Shown here one piece after another: positions 23,954-31,223 of a DNA stretch of 64,000 bases. Numbering within the stretch: position 1 is the first letter of the stretch; every line of letters begins with the position of its first letter. Source of the stretch: Actinacidiphila glaucinigra. GTDB lineage: Bacteria > Actinomycetota > Actinomycetes > Streptomycetales > Streptomycetaceae. The stretch lies in NCBI RefSeq assembly GCF_900188405.1, contig NZ_FZOF01000014.1:62001-126000 (forward strand), in the 5' to 3' direction. The translations under genes were made by a program, and so were the position numbers. The notes beneath the pieces are model-generated. The model was not told the origin of the DNA and ran no database searches. It saw only the letters and a list, made by a program, of their open reading frames with translations.

Positions 23954-24576
23954 CGGGGCGCGTACCCGACCATGCGCAGGGCGAGATCGGCGTACAGCGC
24001 GCCGATCCCGTCCGGCGTCCGGCGCCCGCCGGGGTTGAACCAGCGGGCCACGTCGATGCAGAGCGACAGCAGCGCGACGGTGGTCCCGGAGACGTCCGGC
24101 ACGTCGAACTCCCCGGCCCGCACGCCGTCGTGGATCACCGAGCGGACCGCGGCCTCGCTCTCCCGGCGCAGCTCCACCACCTCGGTGTAGTGCTCGGGGC
24201 CGAGCGCGCCGAGCTCGTACTGCACGACGCGGCCGGTGGTGTGGTGCTCCGCGTGCCAGCGGACGAAGGAGCGCACGGCCGCGGCCAGCCGGTCGGCCGG
24301 GCCGCCGTCGCCGTTCGCGGCGTCCTGGAGCAGCCCCAGGGAGAGCCGGTGCCCGACGACGCTGATCTGGTAGAGCAGCTCTTCCTTGGTCTTGTAGTGG
24401 ATGTACAGAGCCGCGGGGCTCATGCCCGCCCGGCCGGCGATGTCGCGCGTGGTCGTCGCGTGGTAGCCGCGCTCCGCGAACGCCTCGACCGCGGCGATCA
24501 CCAGCCGCCGGGCGGCATCAGGGGTGATGCCGCTCCACGCCTCGGTCCGCTCCGACTGCTCCGCCTCCACGTCCAT
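23944..24576 (-). CDS. TetR-family regulator of the MaoC gene
   Basis: A 210-residue TetR protein. DNA-binding helices at about 20-65: AARRLVIAAVEAFAERGYHATTTRDIAGRAGMSPAALYIHYKTKEELL. The C-terminal domain (80-210) is all-helical and not assignable to a ligand. ATG at 24576 is chosen; an in-frame GTG at 24585 lies too close to its upstream GTAGG. The site CTGAGC-AAGC-GCTTAG is 22-37 bases before the start and recurs before the MaoC gene, which points to autoregulation and control of MaoC. By likeness to other acyl-CoA-responsive TetR proteins the ligand may be an acyl-CoA. Confidence 0.9.
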   Translation of the reverse strand: MDVEAEQSERTEAWSGITPDAARRLVIAAVEAFAERGYHATTTRDIAGRAGMSPAALYIHYKTKEELLYQISVVGHRLSLGLLQDAANGDGGPADRLAAAVRSFVRWHAEHHTTGRVVQYELGALGPEHYTEVVELRRESEAAVRSVIHDGVRAGEFDVPDVSGTTVALLSLCIDVARWFNPGGRRTPDGIGALYADLALRMVGYAPRQR

Positions 24577-24597
24577 GGCGGACACCCTACATGGGCA

Positions 24598-24613
24598 CTG
24601 AGCAAGCGCTTAG
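24598..24613. promoter_or_regulatory. TetR operator CTGAGC-AAGC-GCTTAG
   Basis: Arms CTGAGC and GCTTAG pair at 5 of 6 positions around AAGC, just before the TetR gene start. Sister site at 23458. A second TetR-like element ATACCGAGCGGTCGGTCGG follows at 24614-24632 and resembles the CATACCGAC family. Confidence 0.7.
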
Positions 24614-24647
24614 ATACCGAGCGGTCGGTCGGCGCCGGCCGGCCCCG

Positions 24648-25799
24648 TCAGAAGGCCGAGACCCCCGTCAGCTCCCGGCCGATCAGCAGCTTCTGGATCT
24701 GGCTCGTCCCCTCGTAGAGGGTCATCACACGGGCGTCCCGCAGCAGCTTGCCCACGGGGTACTCGTCGATGTAGCCGTAGCCGCCGAAGACCTGCAGCGC
24801 GTTGTTGGCGCAGCGCACCGCCGCCTCGCTGGCGAAGAGCTTGGCCTTGGACGACTCCGCCGCGAAGGGCAGGCCCCGGTCGATGAGGTCGGCGACCCGC
24901 CAGGTCAGCAGCCGTGCGGCGTCGACGTCCAGGGCGATGTCCGCGAGCAGCTCCTGCACCAGTTGGTGCGCGGCGATCGGCCTGCCGAACTGCTCGCGCT
25001 CCCTGGCGTAGCCCACGGCCGCGTCCAGCGCCGCCTGCGCGATGCCCACGCATCCGGCGGCCACCGACATACGGCCCTTGGCCAGGGCGGACATCGCCAC
25101 CGAGAAGCCCTTCCCCTCGGGCCCGAGCATCGCCGAGGCCGGCACGCGCACGTCCTCCAGCACCAGTTCCGCCGTGGCCTGGCCGCGCAGGCCGAGCTTC
25201 CCGTGCACCTCGTGCCGGGTCAGGCCGGGGCTGCCGGCGGGCACGAGGAAGGCGCTGACGCCCTTGTGGCCGGGGAGGTCGTTGGTGCGGGCGAAGAGCA
25301 GGACGACGTCCGCCCAGGTGCCGTTCGTGATGAACATCTTGGCGCCGTTGATCACGTAGTCGCCGCCGTCGCGCCGGGCACGCGTGGTCAGGTTGCCGGC
25401 GTCCGAGCCGGTGCCGGGCTCGGTCAGCCCGAAGCAGCCCACCGCCTCGCCGGAGGCCAGCCGGGGCAGCCAGTCCCGCTTCTGCTCCTCCGTGCCCCAG
25501 TGGGCGACGGACTTCGCCACGAGCCCGAGCGAGACGGAGACGATCCCGCGCACCGAGGAGTCGCCGCGCCCCAGCTCCTCGGTGACCAGGCAGTACGCCA
25601 GGTGGTCACCGCCGGAGCCGCCGTACTCCTCGGGAATCGTCAGCCCCAGGAACCCCACGGCGCCCAGCTTCTTGACGATGCCCCGGTCCACGGCCTCGGC
25701 CCGGTCCCACGCGGCCGCGTGCGGCACTATCTCGCGCTCGGTGAACCCGGCGGCCAGCGCGCGGACCGCGGCCTGCTCCTCGGACAGCTCAAGATTCAC
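24648..25799 (-). CDS. Acyl-CoA dehydrogenase (short/branched-chain type)
   Basis: A 383-residue FAD-dependent acyl-CoA dehydrogenase. Signatures: CFGLTEPGTGSDAGNLTTRA (about 122-141), FITNGTWADVVLLFA, GRMSVAAGCVGIAQAALD, and the C-terminal block QVFGGYGYIDEYPVGKLLRDARV followed by LYEGTSQIQK. The catalytic base of most family members is the Glu in YEGTSQ (about 367), present here. This set is standard beta-oxidation or branched-chain type, unlike the ACAD10/11-type enzyme at 8272. GTG at 25799 follows GAGGTG. It is divergent from a TetR gene, with one operator between them. Chain length cannot be read. Confidence 0.93.
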   Translation of the reverse strand: MNLELSEEQAAVRALAAGFTEREIVPHAAAWDRAEAVDRGIVKKLGAVGFLGLTIPEEYGGSGGDHLAYCLVTEELGRGDSSVRGIVSVSLGLVAKSVAHWGTEEQKRDWLPRLASGEAVGCFGLTEPGTGSDAGNLTTRARRDGGDYVINGAKMFITNGTWADVVLLFARTNDLPGHKGVSAFLVPAGSPGLTRHEVHGKLGLRGQATAELVLEDVRVPASAMLGPEGKGFSVAMSALAKGRMSVAAGCVGIAQAALDAAVGYAREREQFGRPIAAHQLVQELLADIALDVDAARLLTWRVADLIDRGLPFAAESSKAKLFASEAAVRCANNALQVFGGYGYIDEYPVGKLLRDARVMTLYEGTSQIQKLLIGRELTGVSAF

Positions 25800-25820
25800 G
25801 GCACACCTCGGTTCGGCTTT

Positions 25821-25839
25821 AAATTACCACTGCTAGTTT
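25821..25839. promoter_or_regulatory. TetR operator AAATTA-N7-TAGTTT
   Basis: An inverted repeat with 5 of 6 paired positions in the 59-bp divergent gap between the acyl-CoA dehydrogenase and TetR genes. A perfect relative, AAACTA-N7-TAGTTT, lies before the aldehyde dehydrogenase at 31173-31191. It overlaps the probable -35 region of the TetR promoter. Confidence 0.7.
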
Positions 25840-25854
25840 CCTGTGGGCAGCCTC

Positions 25855-25860
25855 TACTAT
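25855..25860 (+). promoter_or_regulatory. Probable -10 box of a leaderless TetR transcript
   Basis: TACTAT is a near-consensus -10 hexamer ending seven bases before ATG 25868, so transcription would begin at about the start codon. No Shine-Dalgarno is visible for either ATG. No good -35 is present, in keeping with the operator in that place. Confidence 0.45.
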
Positions 25861-25867
25861 GTGCCGC

Positions 25868-26509
25868 ATGGCCCGTCCCCGCAAGCCCCTGCTCAGCCGC
25901 GAACGCATCGTCGCCACGGCGCTCGTGCTCGTGGACGGGGAGGGACTGCAGGCCGTCTCCACGCGGCGCCTCGCGGCCGAACTGGGCGTCAGCGGGCCGA
26001 GCCTCTACAACCACTTCACGACCAAGGACGACATCCTGGACGCGGTCGCCGACGCGGTCGTGGGCGAGGTCGACCTGTCCGTGTTCGACGACGGCCGCGA
26101 CTGGCGGGACGCCCTCGTCGCCTGGGCCCGCTCCTACCGCGCCGCGCTCGCGGCCCACCCGCACATCGTCCCGTTCCTCGCCCAGGGCCCGGGCCGCCGT
26201 CCGGCCGGCCTGCGCATGGCCGACGCGGTCTTCGGCGGCATGACCGCCGCCGGCTGGCCCCCGGCCCACGCCACCCGCGTGGGCGCGCTCATGCGCTACT
26301 TCGTGGCCGGGTCCGCCCTGGGCTCCTTCGCGCGGGGCTTCGTCGACGACCCCTCGGCGTACGACCCGACGGACTACCCGCACCTCGGTCAGGCCCACCT
26401 GCTCGCGGAACGGCAGCAACAGGTGGACGAGGGCGCCTTCGAGACGGGCCTGCGCGCCCTCGTCGACGGGCTCGCCGTGCAGTTCGCCGCGCTGGACATC
26501 GACCGCTGA
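25868..26509 (+). CDS. TetR-family regulator (TetR_C type)
   Basis: A 213-residue regulator. N-terminal helix-turn-helix: LLSRERIVATALVLVDGEGLQ then VSGPSLYNHFTTKDDILDAVADA (about 8-60). The C-terminal part (80-205), with YRAALAAHPHIVPFLA and LMRYFVAGSALGSFA, resembles the TetR_C effector domain found in tetracycline-type repressors and in many catabolic regulators. It is divergent from an acyl-CoA dehydrogenase and shares an operator type with the aldehyde/alcohol dehydrogenase operon 5 kb away, so it may control both. ATG 25868 (MARPRKPLL) is preferred on the leaderless argument; ATG 25859 is in frame. A bidirectional terminator follows. Confidence 0.9.
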   Translation: MARPRKPLLSRERIVATALVLVDGEGLQAVSTRRLAAELGVSGPSLYNHFTTKDDILDAVADAVVGEVDLSVFDDGRDWRDALVAWARSYRAALAAHPHIVPFLAQGPGRRPAGLRMADAVFGGMTAAGWPPAHATRVGALMRYFVAGSALGSFARGFVDDPSAYDPTDYPHLGQAHLLAERQQQVDEGAFETGLRALVDGLAVQFAALDIDR

Positions 26510-26571
26510 GGTCCGGGGGGCCCGCAGTTCGGGCGACGGGACCAGGCATCCCGTGGTCGCTCCGCACACGA

Positions 26572-26608
26572 AAGGCCCGGCGCGTCGATGCGACGTCCGC
26601 CGGGCCTT
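26572..26608. terminator. Bidirectional hairpin terminator
   Basis: AAGGCCCGGCG (26572-26582) pairs perfectly with CGCCGGGCCTT (26598-26608). It stands between two convergent genes, and the A-rich outer ends give short U-runs in both directions. Confidence 0.85.
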
Positions 26609-26618
26609 CGCGCGGGGG

Positions 26619-27182
26619 TCAGCCCGCGGGGGTGGACTCCACCGGAGCGGCGGGAGCGGGGGCCGGGGCCTCCGCCGGGGCGGCGGCGGGGGCCGGGACG
26701 GCGGGAGCGGCGGCCTCGACCGGTGCCGCGGGGGCCTGCGCCGGAACCGCGGGAGCCGCGACAGGAGGCGCGGGAGCGGCCACGGGGGCGGCCACGGGCG
26801 CCACGGGGGCCGCGGGAGTCGCGGCGGCGGCCGCGGCGGCAGCGGCGGCCTTGGCCTCCTCGACGGCCTTGGCCTCGGCGGCCTCCTCCGCCTCGATCTC
26901 CGCGGTGTGCTTGGCCACGAACGCCTCGCCCAGGACCTCGCGGGCCTCCTTGAGGTGGTCGAGCTCCACCTCGCCGTTCTCGGCGACGTGGCCCTCCAGG
27001 GCCTCGAACATCTTCTCCACCGGCTCGTGCGAGCCGCCGAGGCGCTGCTCGGCGTAGACCGCGACACCCAGCTTCAGGAAGAGCTCGGCCGTGCGGCGGT
27101 TGACGGTGAAGTCGTGGATGGCGTCGCCGCTCGCGTCGAAGCCCTTCTCGATGACTTCGAATGCCTTCTTGATGAGACTCAC
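26619..27182 (-). CDS. Conserved hypothetical protein with an Ala/Pro-rich C-terminal tail
   Basis: A 187-residue protein. The first 95 residues are a charged helical domain (SLIKKAFEVIEKGFDASGDA, LFLKLGVAVYAEQR, HLKEAREVLGEAFVAKHTAEIE). The rest is a low-complexity Ala/Pro/Glu tail with runs such as AAAAAAAAA and repeats of APVAAP. There is no signal peptide or membrane helix. The tail is likely extended and may interact with surfaces or vary in length between strains. GTG at 27182 with GGGGAG six bases upstream fixes the start. The leader contains a short tandem repeat (27227-27274). I do not recognise the N-domain. Confidence 0.75.
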   Translation of the reverse strand: MSLIKKAFEVIEKGFDASGDAIHDFTVNRRTAELFLKLGVAVYAEQRLGGSHEPVEKMFEALEGHVAENGEVELDHLKEAREVLGEAFVAKHTAEIEAEEAAEAKAVEEAKAAAAAAAAAATPAAPVAPVAAPVAAPAPPVAAPAVPAQAPAAPVEAAAPAVPAPAAAPAEAPAPAPAAPVESTPAG

Positions 27183-27226
27183 GCTGTGCTCCCCTGCACG
27201 TGCCTGTCGGACGACCGCCCGACTGC

Positions 27227-27274
27227 GACCTGATCTGACCTGAACTGACCTGAACTGAACTGACCTGAACTGCC
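27227..27274. repeat. Short tandem repeat of CTGACCTGAA-like units
   Basis: About five imperfect copies of a 10-base CTGACCTGAA unit (also split into 5-base TGAAC/TGACC steps) lie 45-92 bases before the start of the Ala/Pro-tail gene. It is much less G+C-rich than its surroundings. Confidence 0.7.
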
Positions 27275-27471
27275 CTGTACCGCAAATGACCGAGCGAGCC
27301 GTCCGCGCCGAACCCTATGGCAGTTTCCCGGCCGATGCGCAGCCGCCCCGCCGTCAATCCGTGCCCGGCGGGCGGGGCTTGGCGTGCCCGCGGAACCGTT
27401 TCACCGGACGTCCGTGTCCTCCTTCACACGTGGTTCCACGCCGCGGAGACCACACGCGAAGGGGGATGGCG

Positions 27472-27918
27472 ATGGGGCAGGTACGCGAGGGGGCACGGTG
27501 GGGGACCTGGGCCGTCGGCGGGGTCATCGGCCTGGCGGTGTTGTACGTGATCGGGGTGTTCGCCTTCGGCGGCGCGGGGTGGATCACCGCCCCGTTCCGC
27601 GGCGAGGCGGAAGAGCGCGGGAACACCGTCGGTTCCGGCGAGTTCCGGCAGGCCACGTACGAGGAGTTCTTCGACCTGTGCGAGGCCGTGCAGAACGCCG
27701 AGGGGACGATCCAGGCGCTCCAGGAGGAGCGGAAGGCCGCTTCGGAGATTCGCACGACGCAGATCGACCAGTCGATCACCGCGCTGAAGGCCACGCGGAT
27801 CGAGTCGGTCAACGCCTACAACTCGAAGGCCGCCCAGGAGCACCGCGCGCCCTTCCGCGACAAGGACCTGCCGTACCGGCTGGACGCCGCGGCCGAGCAC
27901 ACGACGTGCACCAACTGA
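27472..27918 (+). CDS. Single-pass membrane protein with an extracytoplasmic helical domain
   Basis: A 148-residue protein of unknown function. One membrane helix (TWAVGGVIGLAVLYVIGVFAFGG, about 11-33) is followed by a polar domain with FRQATYEEFFDLCEAVQNAE, QALQEERKAAS and a second helix TTQIDQSITALKATRIESVNAYNS, which could form a short coiled coil. Two cysteines (about 68 and 146) may form a disulphide outside the membrane. ATG at 27472 has GAAGGGGG six bases before it; the ATG at 27466 abuts that sequence. The next gene, 34 bases on, encodes a lipoprotein, so the two probably act together at the cell surface. Confidence 0.72.
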   Translation: MGQVREGARWGTWAVGGVIGLAVLYVIGVFAFGGAGWITAPFRGEAEERGNTVGSGEFRQATYEEFFDLCEAVQNAEGTIQALQEERKAASEIRTTQIDQSITALKATRIESVNAYNSKAAQEHRAPFRDKDLPYRLDAAAEHTTCTN

Positions 27919-27952
27919 TCCCCATCTCAACCCGGGAAGAGGGCAGCACCGC

Positions 27953-28516
27953 ATGAGGAATTTCGCACGCATCGCCCTGGCCGCCGTTGTCGCGCTCGTC
28001 GTGGGCCTCGCCCTGACGTCCTGCACCGACTCCAGCCAGGACAAGGAGAACCGGGCAAAGCAGGACAACTACGACCATCTCGTCGCCCAGCAGCCGGCGG
28101 GCCGCATGGAGTACTCACCGACCCGCGAGGCGATCAACCAGTGGATCAAGACATGGGGGCAGCGGGGCAAACTCTCGTACGTCTACATCCAGAACGCCAA
28201 TGGCGAGTACGGGTACTTCATCATGAAGGGCCTTCCGGTGCCGCGCTGCAAGATGCTCACTCCGACGGAGCGGGTGGAGACCACCAACCACGGCGTCGGG
28301 GTCCTCGCCCAGCCCGGCATGGACGGCACGTACACGTCGGGTTCCACCTGCAACGCCTACTACGGCTTCGACGCGACGACGGGCGCGTACATGGAGTTCA
28401 CGGTCGGCACGAACCAGTCGTTCTTCCTGTTCGACAAGCCCATGACGATGCCGGAGTACGCCAGCGCCAGGCAGTTGGGCCCGACCTCGGTGAAGGACGT
28501 CGCGAACCAGGCCTGA
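27953..28516 (+). CDS. Lipoprotein of unknown function
   Basis: A 187-residue protein with a lipoprotein signal: RNFARIALAAVVALVVGLAL then lipobox LTSC (Cys about 24). The mature part is polar, with SPTREAINQWIKTWGQRGKLSYVYIQN, CKMLTPTERV, and a beta-rich end. Two further cysteines may pair. The pair YVYIQNANGEYGYFIMKG resembles proteins found beside membrane partners in actinomycete accessory DNA, though I cannot name a family. The codon use is a little less G+C-rich than its neighbours. It lies downstream of the single-pass membrane protein and is followed by a hairpin. Confidence 0.78.
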   Translation: MRNFARIALAAVVALVVGLALTSCTDSSQDKENRAKQDNYDHLVAQQPAGRMEYSPTREAINQWIKTWGQRGKLSYVYIQNANGEYGYFIMKGLPVPRCKMLTPTERVETTNHGVGVLAQPGMDGTYTSGSTCNAYYGFDATTGAYMEFTVGTNQSFFLFDKPMTMPEYASARQLGPTSVKDVANQA

Positions 28517-28529
28517 ACGGGCCGAAGGC

Positions 28530-28582
28530 CGGCGGGTGGGCGGGGGAACCGCCCTCCCGCAGACGCGGACGACCCGTACGGT
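28530..28582 (+). terminator. Hairpin terminator; copy C of the intergenic palindromic repeat
   Basis: The stem GCGGGTGGGCGG (28532-28543) and CCGCCCTCCCGC (28549-28560) pair at 11 of 12 positions around GGGAA. The following GCAGACGCGGACGACCCG parallels copy B at 19913. It separates the convergent lipoprotein and alcohol dehydrogenase genes, so here the repeat acts as a two-way terminator. Confidence 0.7.
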
Positions 28583-28612
28583 GCGCGGCGCCGCGCACCA
28601 CGACGCACCCGC

Positions 28613-29695
28613 TCAGAAGACGACCAGCGCCCGCCCGCCCCTTCCGCCCTGCATCGCCTCGAACGCCCCGGGAATCCCCTCCAGCCCGATCCGCCCCGTG
28701 ACCATCGCCGACAGGTCGAGCCGCCCGGCCCGCACGTGCTCCGCCAGCACCGGCAGGTCCCGCGCCGGGTCGCTGTTCCCGTACACGCACCCGGACAGCG
28801 TCCGGCCGAAGTGGAAGAGTTCCAGCGCGGAGAAGGAGACCATGTCGCTCTTCCCTCCGATGCCCACCACCGTCGTACGGCCGCCGCGCCGCGTCGAGGA
28901 CCACGCGGCGCGGATCGTCTCGGCGCGCCCGACGCACTCGATGGCGACGTCCGCCCCGTGCCCGCCGGTCAGTGCCCGGATGCGCTTCGCGACGTCCTCC
29001 CCGGCGAGGAGGAACTCCGTGGCGCCCGCGGCCCGCGCCAGGGCCTCCTTCTCCGGGGAGACGTCGACGGCCACGACGGCGCCCGCCCCCGCGATGCGGG
29101 CGGACTGGAGGACGGCGAGGCCGACGCCCCCGACACCGAAGACGGCGACGGACTCCCCGGGGCGCACCCCGGCGCTGTGGTGGACCGCCCCGTACCCGGT
29201 GAGCACGGCGCACCCCAGGAGCGCGGCCTCGATCAGGGGGACCCCGTCCGGGAGCGGCAGGACGGCGCCCGCCGCGACCACGGTCTCCTCGGCGAACGCG
29301 GCCGTCCCGAGCCCCGGGTAGAGCTCGGCGCCGCCGCCCGCGAGCTTGGCGTAGGGCACCCCCGCCGCGGCGCCCGCGCCGGCGCACAGCCAGGGCTCGC
29401 CGAGCCCGCAGTAGTGGCAGGTGCCGCAGGAGGGCGCCCAGTTGAGGACGACGCGGTCGCCGGGGGCCACACCTGCGACGCCCTCGCCCACGGACACGAC
29501 CGTGCCGGCGCCCTCGTGCCCGAGGACGGCGGGTGCCGGCTGCCGCAGCGTCCCGTTGGACAGGGACAGGTCGGAGTGGCAGACCCCCGCCGCGGCGAGC
29601 CTGACCCGTACCTGGCCCGGCCCGGGTTCGGGCAGGTCGATCTCGGCGAGGGTCAGGGGCGCGTTGACGGCGGGCAGTACGGCGGCGCGGACCAC
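28613..29695 (-). CDS. Zinc-dependent alcohol dehydrogenase (MDR class)
   Basis: A 360-residue zinc alcohol dehydrogenase. The catalytic zinc ligands are in CHSDLSLSNG (Cys about 37) and GHEGAGTV (His-Glu about 60). The structural zinc lobe is CGTCHYCGLGEPWLC (four Cys). The Rossmann loop is VFGVGGVGLAVLQSARIAG (about 170-188), and VAVDVSPEKEALAR suggests NAD preference. The layout matches mycothiol/formaldehyde-type and aryl-alcohol dehydrogenases. GTG at 29695 follows AGGAG. It is 45 bases after the aldehyde dehydrogenase stop, so the two form an operon that would oxidise an alcohol to the aldehyde and then the acid. Confidence 0.93.
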   Translation of the reverse strand: MVRAAVLPAVNAPLTLAEIDLPEPGPGQVRVRLAAAGVCHSDLSLSNGTLRQPAPAVLGHEGAGTVVSVGEGVAGVAPGDRVVLNWAPSCGTCHYCGLGEPWLCAGAGAAAGVPYAKLAGGGAELYPGLGTAAFAEETVVAAGAVLPLPDGVPLIEAALLGCAVLTGYGAVHHSAGVRPGESVAVFGVGGVGLAVLQSARIAGAGAVVAVDVSPEKEALARAAGATEFLLAGEDVAKRIRALTGGHGADVAIECVGRAETIRAAWSSTRRGGRTTVVGIGGKSDMVSFSALELFHFGRTLSGCVYGNSDPARDLPVLAEHVRAGRLDLSAMVTGRIGLEGIPGAFEAMQGGRGGRALVVF

Positions 29696-29740
29696 GGTGT
29701 TTTCTCCTGCGCTCAGGGCTGTCAGAACCAGCGGAACCGG

Positions 29741-31135
29741 TCAGAACTGGAGGGACTTGGTCTGGAGGTACTCGGTGAGGCCGTGCGGGCCGAGCTCGCG
29801 CCCGACCCCGGACTGCTTGTAGCCGCCGAAGGGCGCCAGCGGGTTGAAGCGGCCGCCGTTGATGTCGACCTGACCGGTGTCCATGCGCCGGGCGAAGGCG
29901 ACCGCCGCGGCGTCGTCGCCCGCCCAGACCGCCCCGGCGAGGCCGTAGACGGTGCCGTTGGCGATGCGCAGCGCGTCCTCCTCGTCCTCGTACGCCAGGA
30001 TCGACAGGACGGGGCCGAAGATCTCCTCCTGGGCGATCGTCATCTCCGGGGTGACGTCGGCGAAGACGGTGGGGCTGACCCAGTAGCCCCGCGTGCGCGG
30101 CACTTCCGTGCCGCCGGCGACGAGGCGGGCGCCCTCCTCGACGCCCTTGGCGATGTAGCCGAGCACGCGCTCGTGCTGCCTGGCGTTGACGACCGGACCG
30201 ATGCGCTCGCCGGGCACGTACTTGGCGGCTGCCGTCACGGCGAGGGCCACCGCCTCCTCGTACCGGTCCCGGTGGACGAGCATGCGGGTCCAGGCGCTGC
30301 ACGTCTGCCCGGTGTTGGACATGACGTTGGCGACGCCGACGTTGACGGCCTTGGCGAGGTCCGCGCCGGGGAGGACGACGTTGGCGGACTTGCCGCCGAG
30401 TTCCAGGGCGACGCGCTTGACGGCGGCCCCCGCGGTCGCGGCGATCTGCCGGCCGACGGCGGTGGACCCGGTGAAGGAGACCAGGTCGACGTCCTCGTGG
30501 GCGGCCAGGGCCTGTCCGGCGACCGGGCCCAGACCGGTGACGAGGTTGAACACGCCCGCGGGCAGGCCCGCTTCGTGGACGGCCTCGGCGAAGAGCTGGG
30601 CGACCAGCGGAGTGTCCTCGGCGGGCTTGAGGACGACCGTGCAGCCGGCGGCGAGCGCGGGGGCGACCTTGGCGACGATCTGGTGCAGCGGGTAGTTCCA
30701 GGGGGTGATCGCGCCGACCACGCCTACGGGCTCGTGGAGGACCGTGGAGTTGCCGATCCGCTCCTCGAAGGGGTGGGCGGCCGCGAGTTCCGCGTACGAG
30801 CCCGCGACCGCGACCGGGAGCCCCGCGTGGACGGCCCGGCTGAAGGCCAGCGGCGCGCCCAGTTCGGCGGTGACCGTCTCGGCGATCTCTTCGCTTCGGG
30901 CGGCGAGGACGTCGCGCAGCGCGGCGATGCGGGCGGCACGCTCGGCGGGCGGGGTGGCCGCCCAGCCGCGGAAGGCCGCGCGGGCGGCGCGGACGGCGGC
31001 GTCGACGTCGTCGGCGGTGCCGGCGGGCACGGTGGCGAACACCTGCTCGTCCGCGGGGTTGACGACGTCGATCGTCCCCGAGCCGGCGGCGGGCCGCCAG
31101 TCGCCGTCGATGTACATCCCGTCGTGCGGCTTCAT
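29741..31135 (-). CDS. NAD(P)-dependent aldehyde dehydrogenase
   Basis: A 464-residue aldehyde dehydrogenase. Oxyanion Asn region: TPWNYPLHQIVAKVAPALAAG (about 142-162). Cofactor loop FTGSTAVGRQIAA (about 215). Catalytic Glu in LELGGKSANVVL (about 243) and catalytic Cys in NTGQTCSAWTRMLVHR (about 277). All present, length slightly under the 480-500 average. ATG at 31135 (MKPHDGMYIDGDW) follows GGGAGG; the frame is open upstream but that part is not homologous. The operator AAACTA-N7-TAGTTT lies 38-56 bases upstream. First gene of the two-gene operon with the alcohol dehydrogenase. The aldehyde substrate is unknown. Confidence 0.94.
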   Translation of the reverse strand: MKPHDGMYIDGDWRPAAGSGTIDVVNPADEQVFATVPAGTADDVDAAVRAARAAFRGWAATPPAERAARIAALRDVLAARSEEIAETVTAELGAPLAFSRAVHAGLPVAVAGSYAELAAAHPFEERIGNSTVLHEPVGVVGAITPWNYPLHQIVAKVAPALAAGCTVVLKPAEDTPLVAQLFAEAVHEAGLPAGVFNLVTGLGPVAGQALAAHEDVDLVSFTGSTAVGRQIAATAGAAVKRVALELGGKSANVVLPGADLAKAVNVGVANVMSNTGQTCSAWTRMLVHRDRYEEAVALAVTAAAKYVPGERIGPVVNARQHERVLGYIAKGVEEGARLVAGGTEVPRTRGYWVSPTVFADVTPEMTIAQEEIFGPVLSILAYEDEEDALRIANGTVYGLAGAVWAGDDAAAVAFARRMDTGQVDINGGRFNPLAPFGGYKQSGVGRELGPHGLTEYLQTKSLQF

Positions 31136-31172
31136 CCCTTGTCCTCCCGGGCGTACCTGCCGTGGAACACCC

Positions 31173-31191
31173 AAACTAGCGCCGATAGTTT
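31173..31191. promoter_or_regulatory. TetR operator AAACTA-N7-TAGTTT
   Basis: A perfect 6-7-6 inverted repeat upstream of the aldehyde dehydrogenase gene, close kin of the site at 25821-25839. No regulator gene is adjacent, so it is probably bound by the TetR protein encoded at 25868. Confidence 0.75.
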
Positions 31192-31223
31192 TCCGTTTCC
31201 AGGGCGGTACCCCGTGCGGTGGA

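Noticed and set aside
27227..27274. CRISPR-like array
   Set aside because: The units are 10 bases with no spacers; it is a simple tandem repeat.
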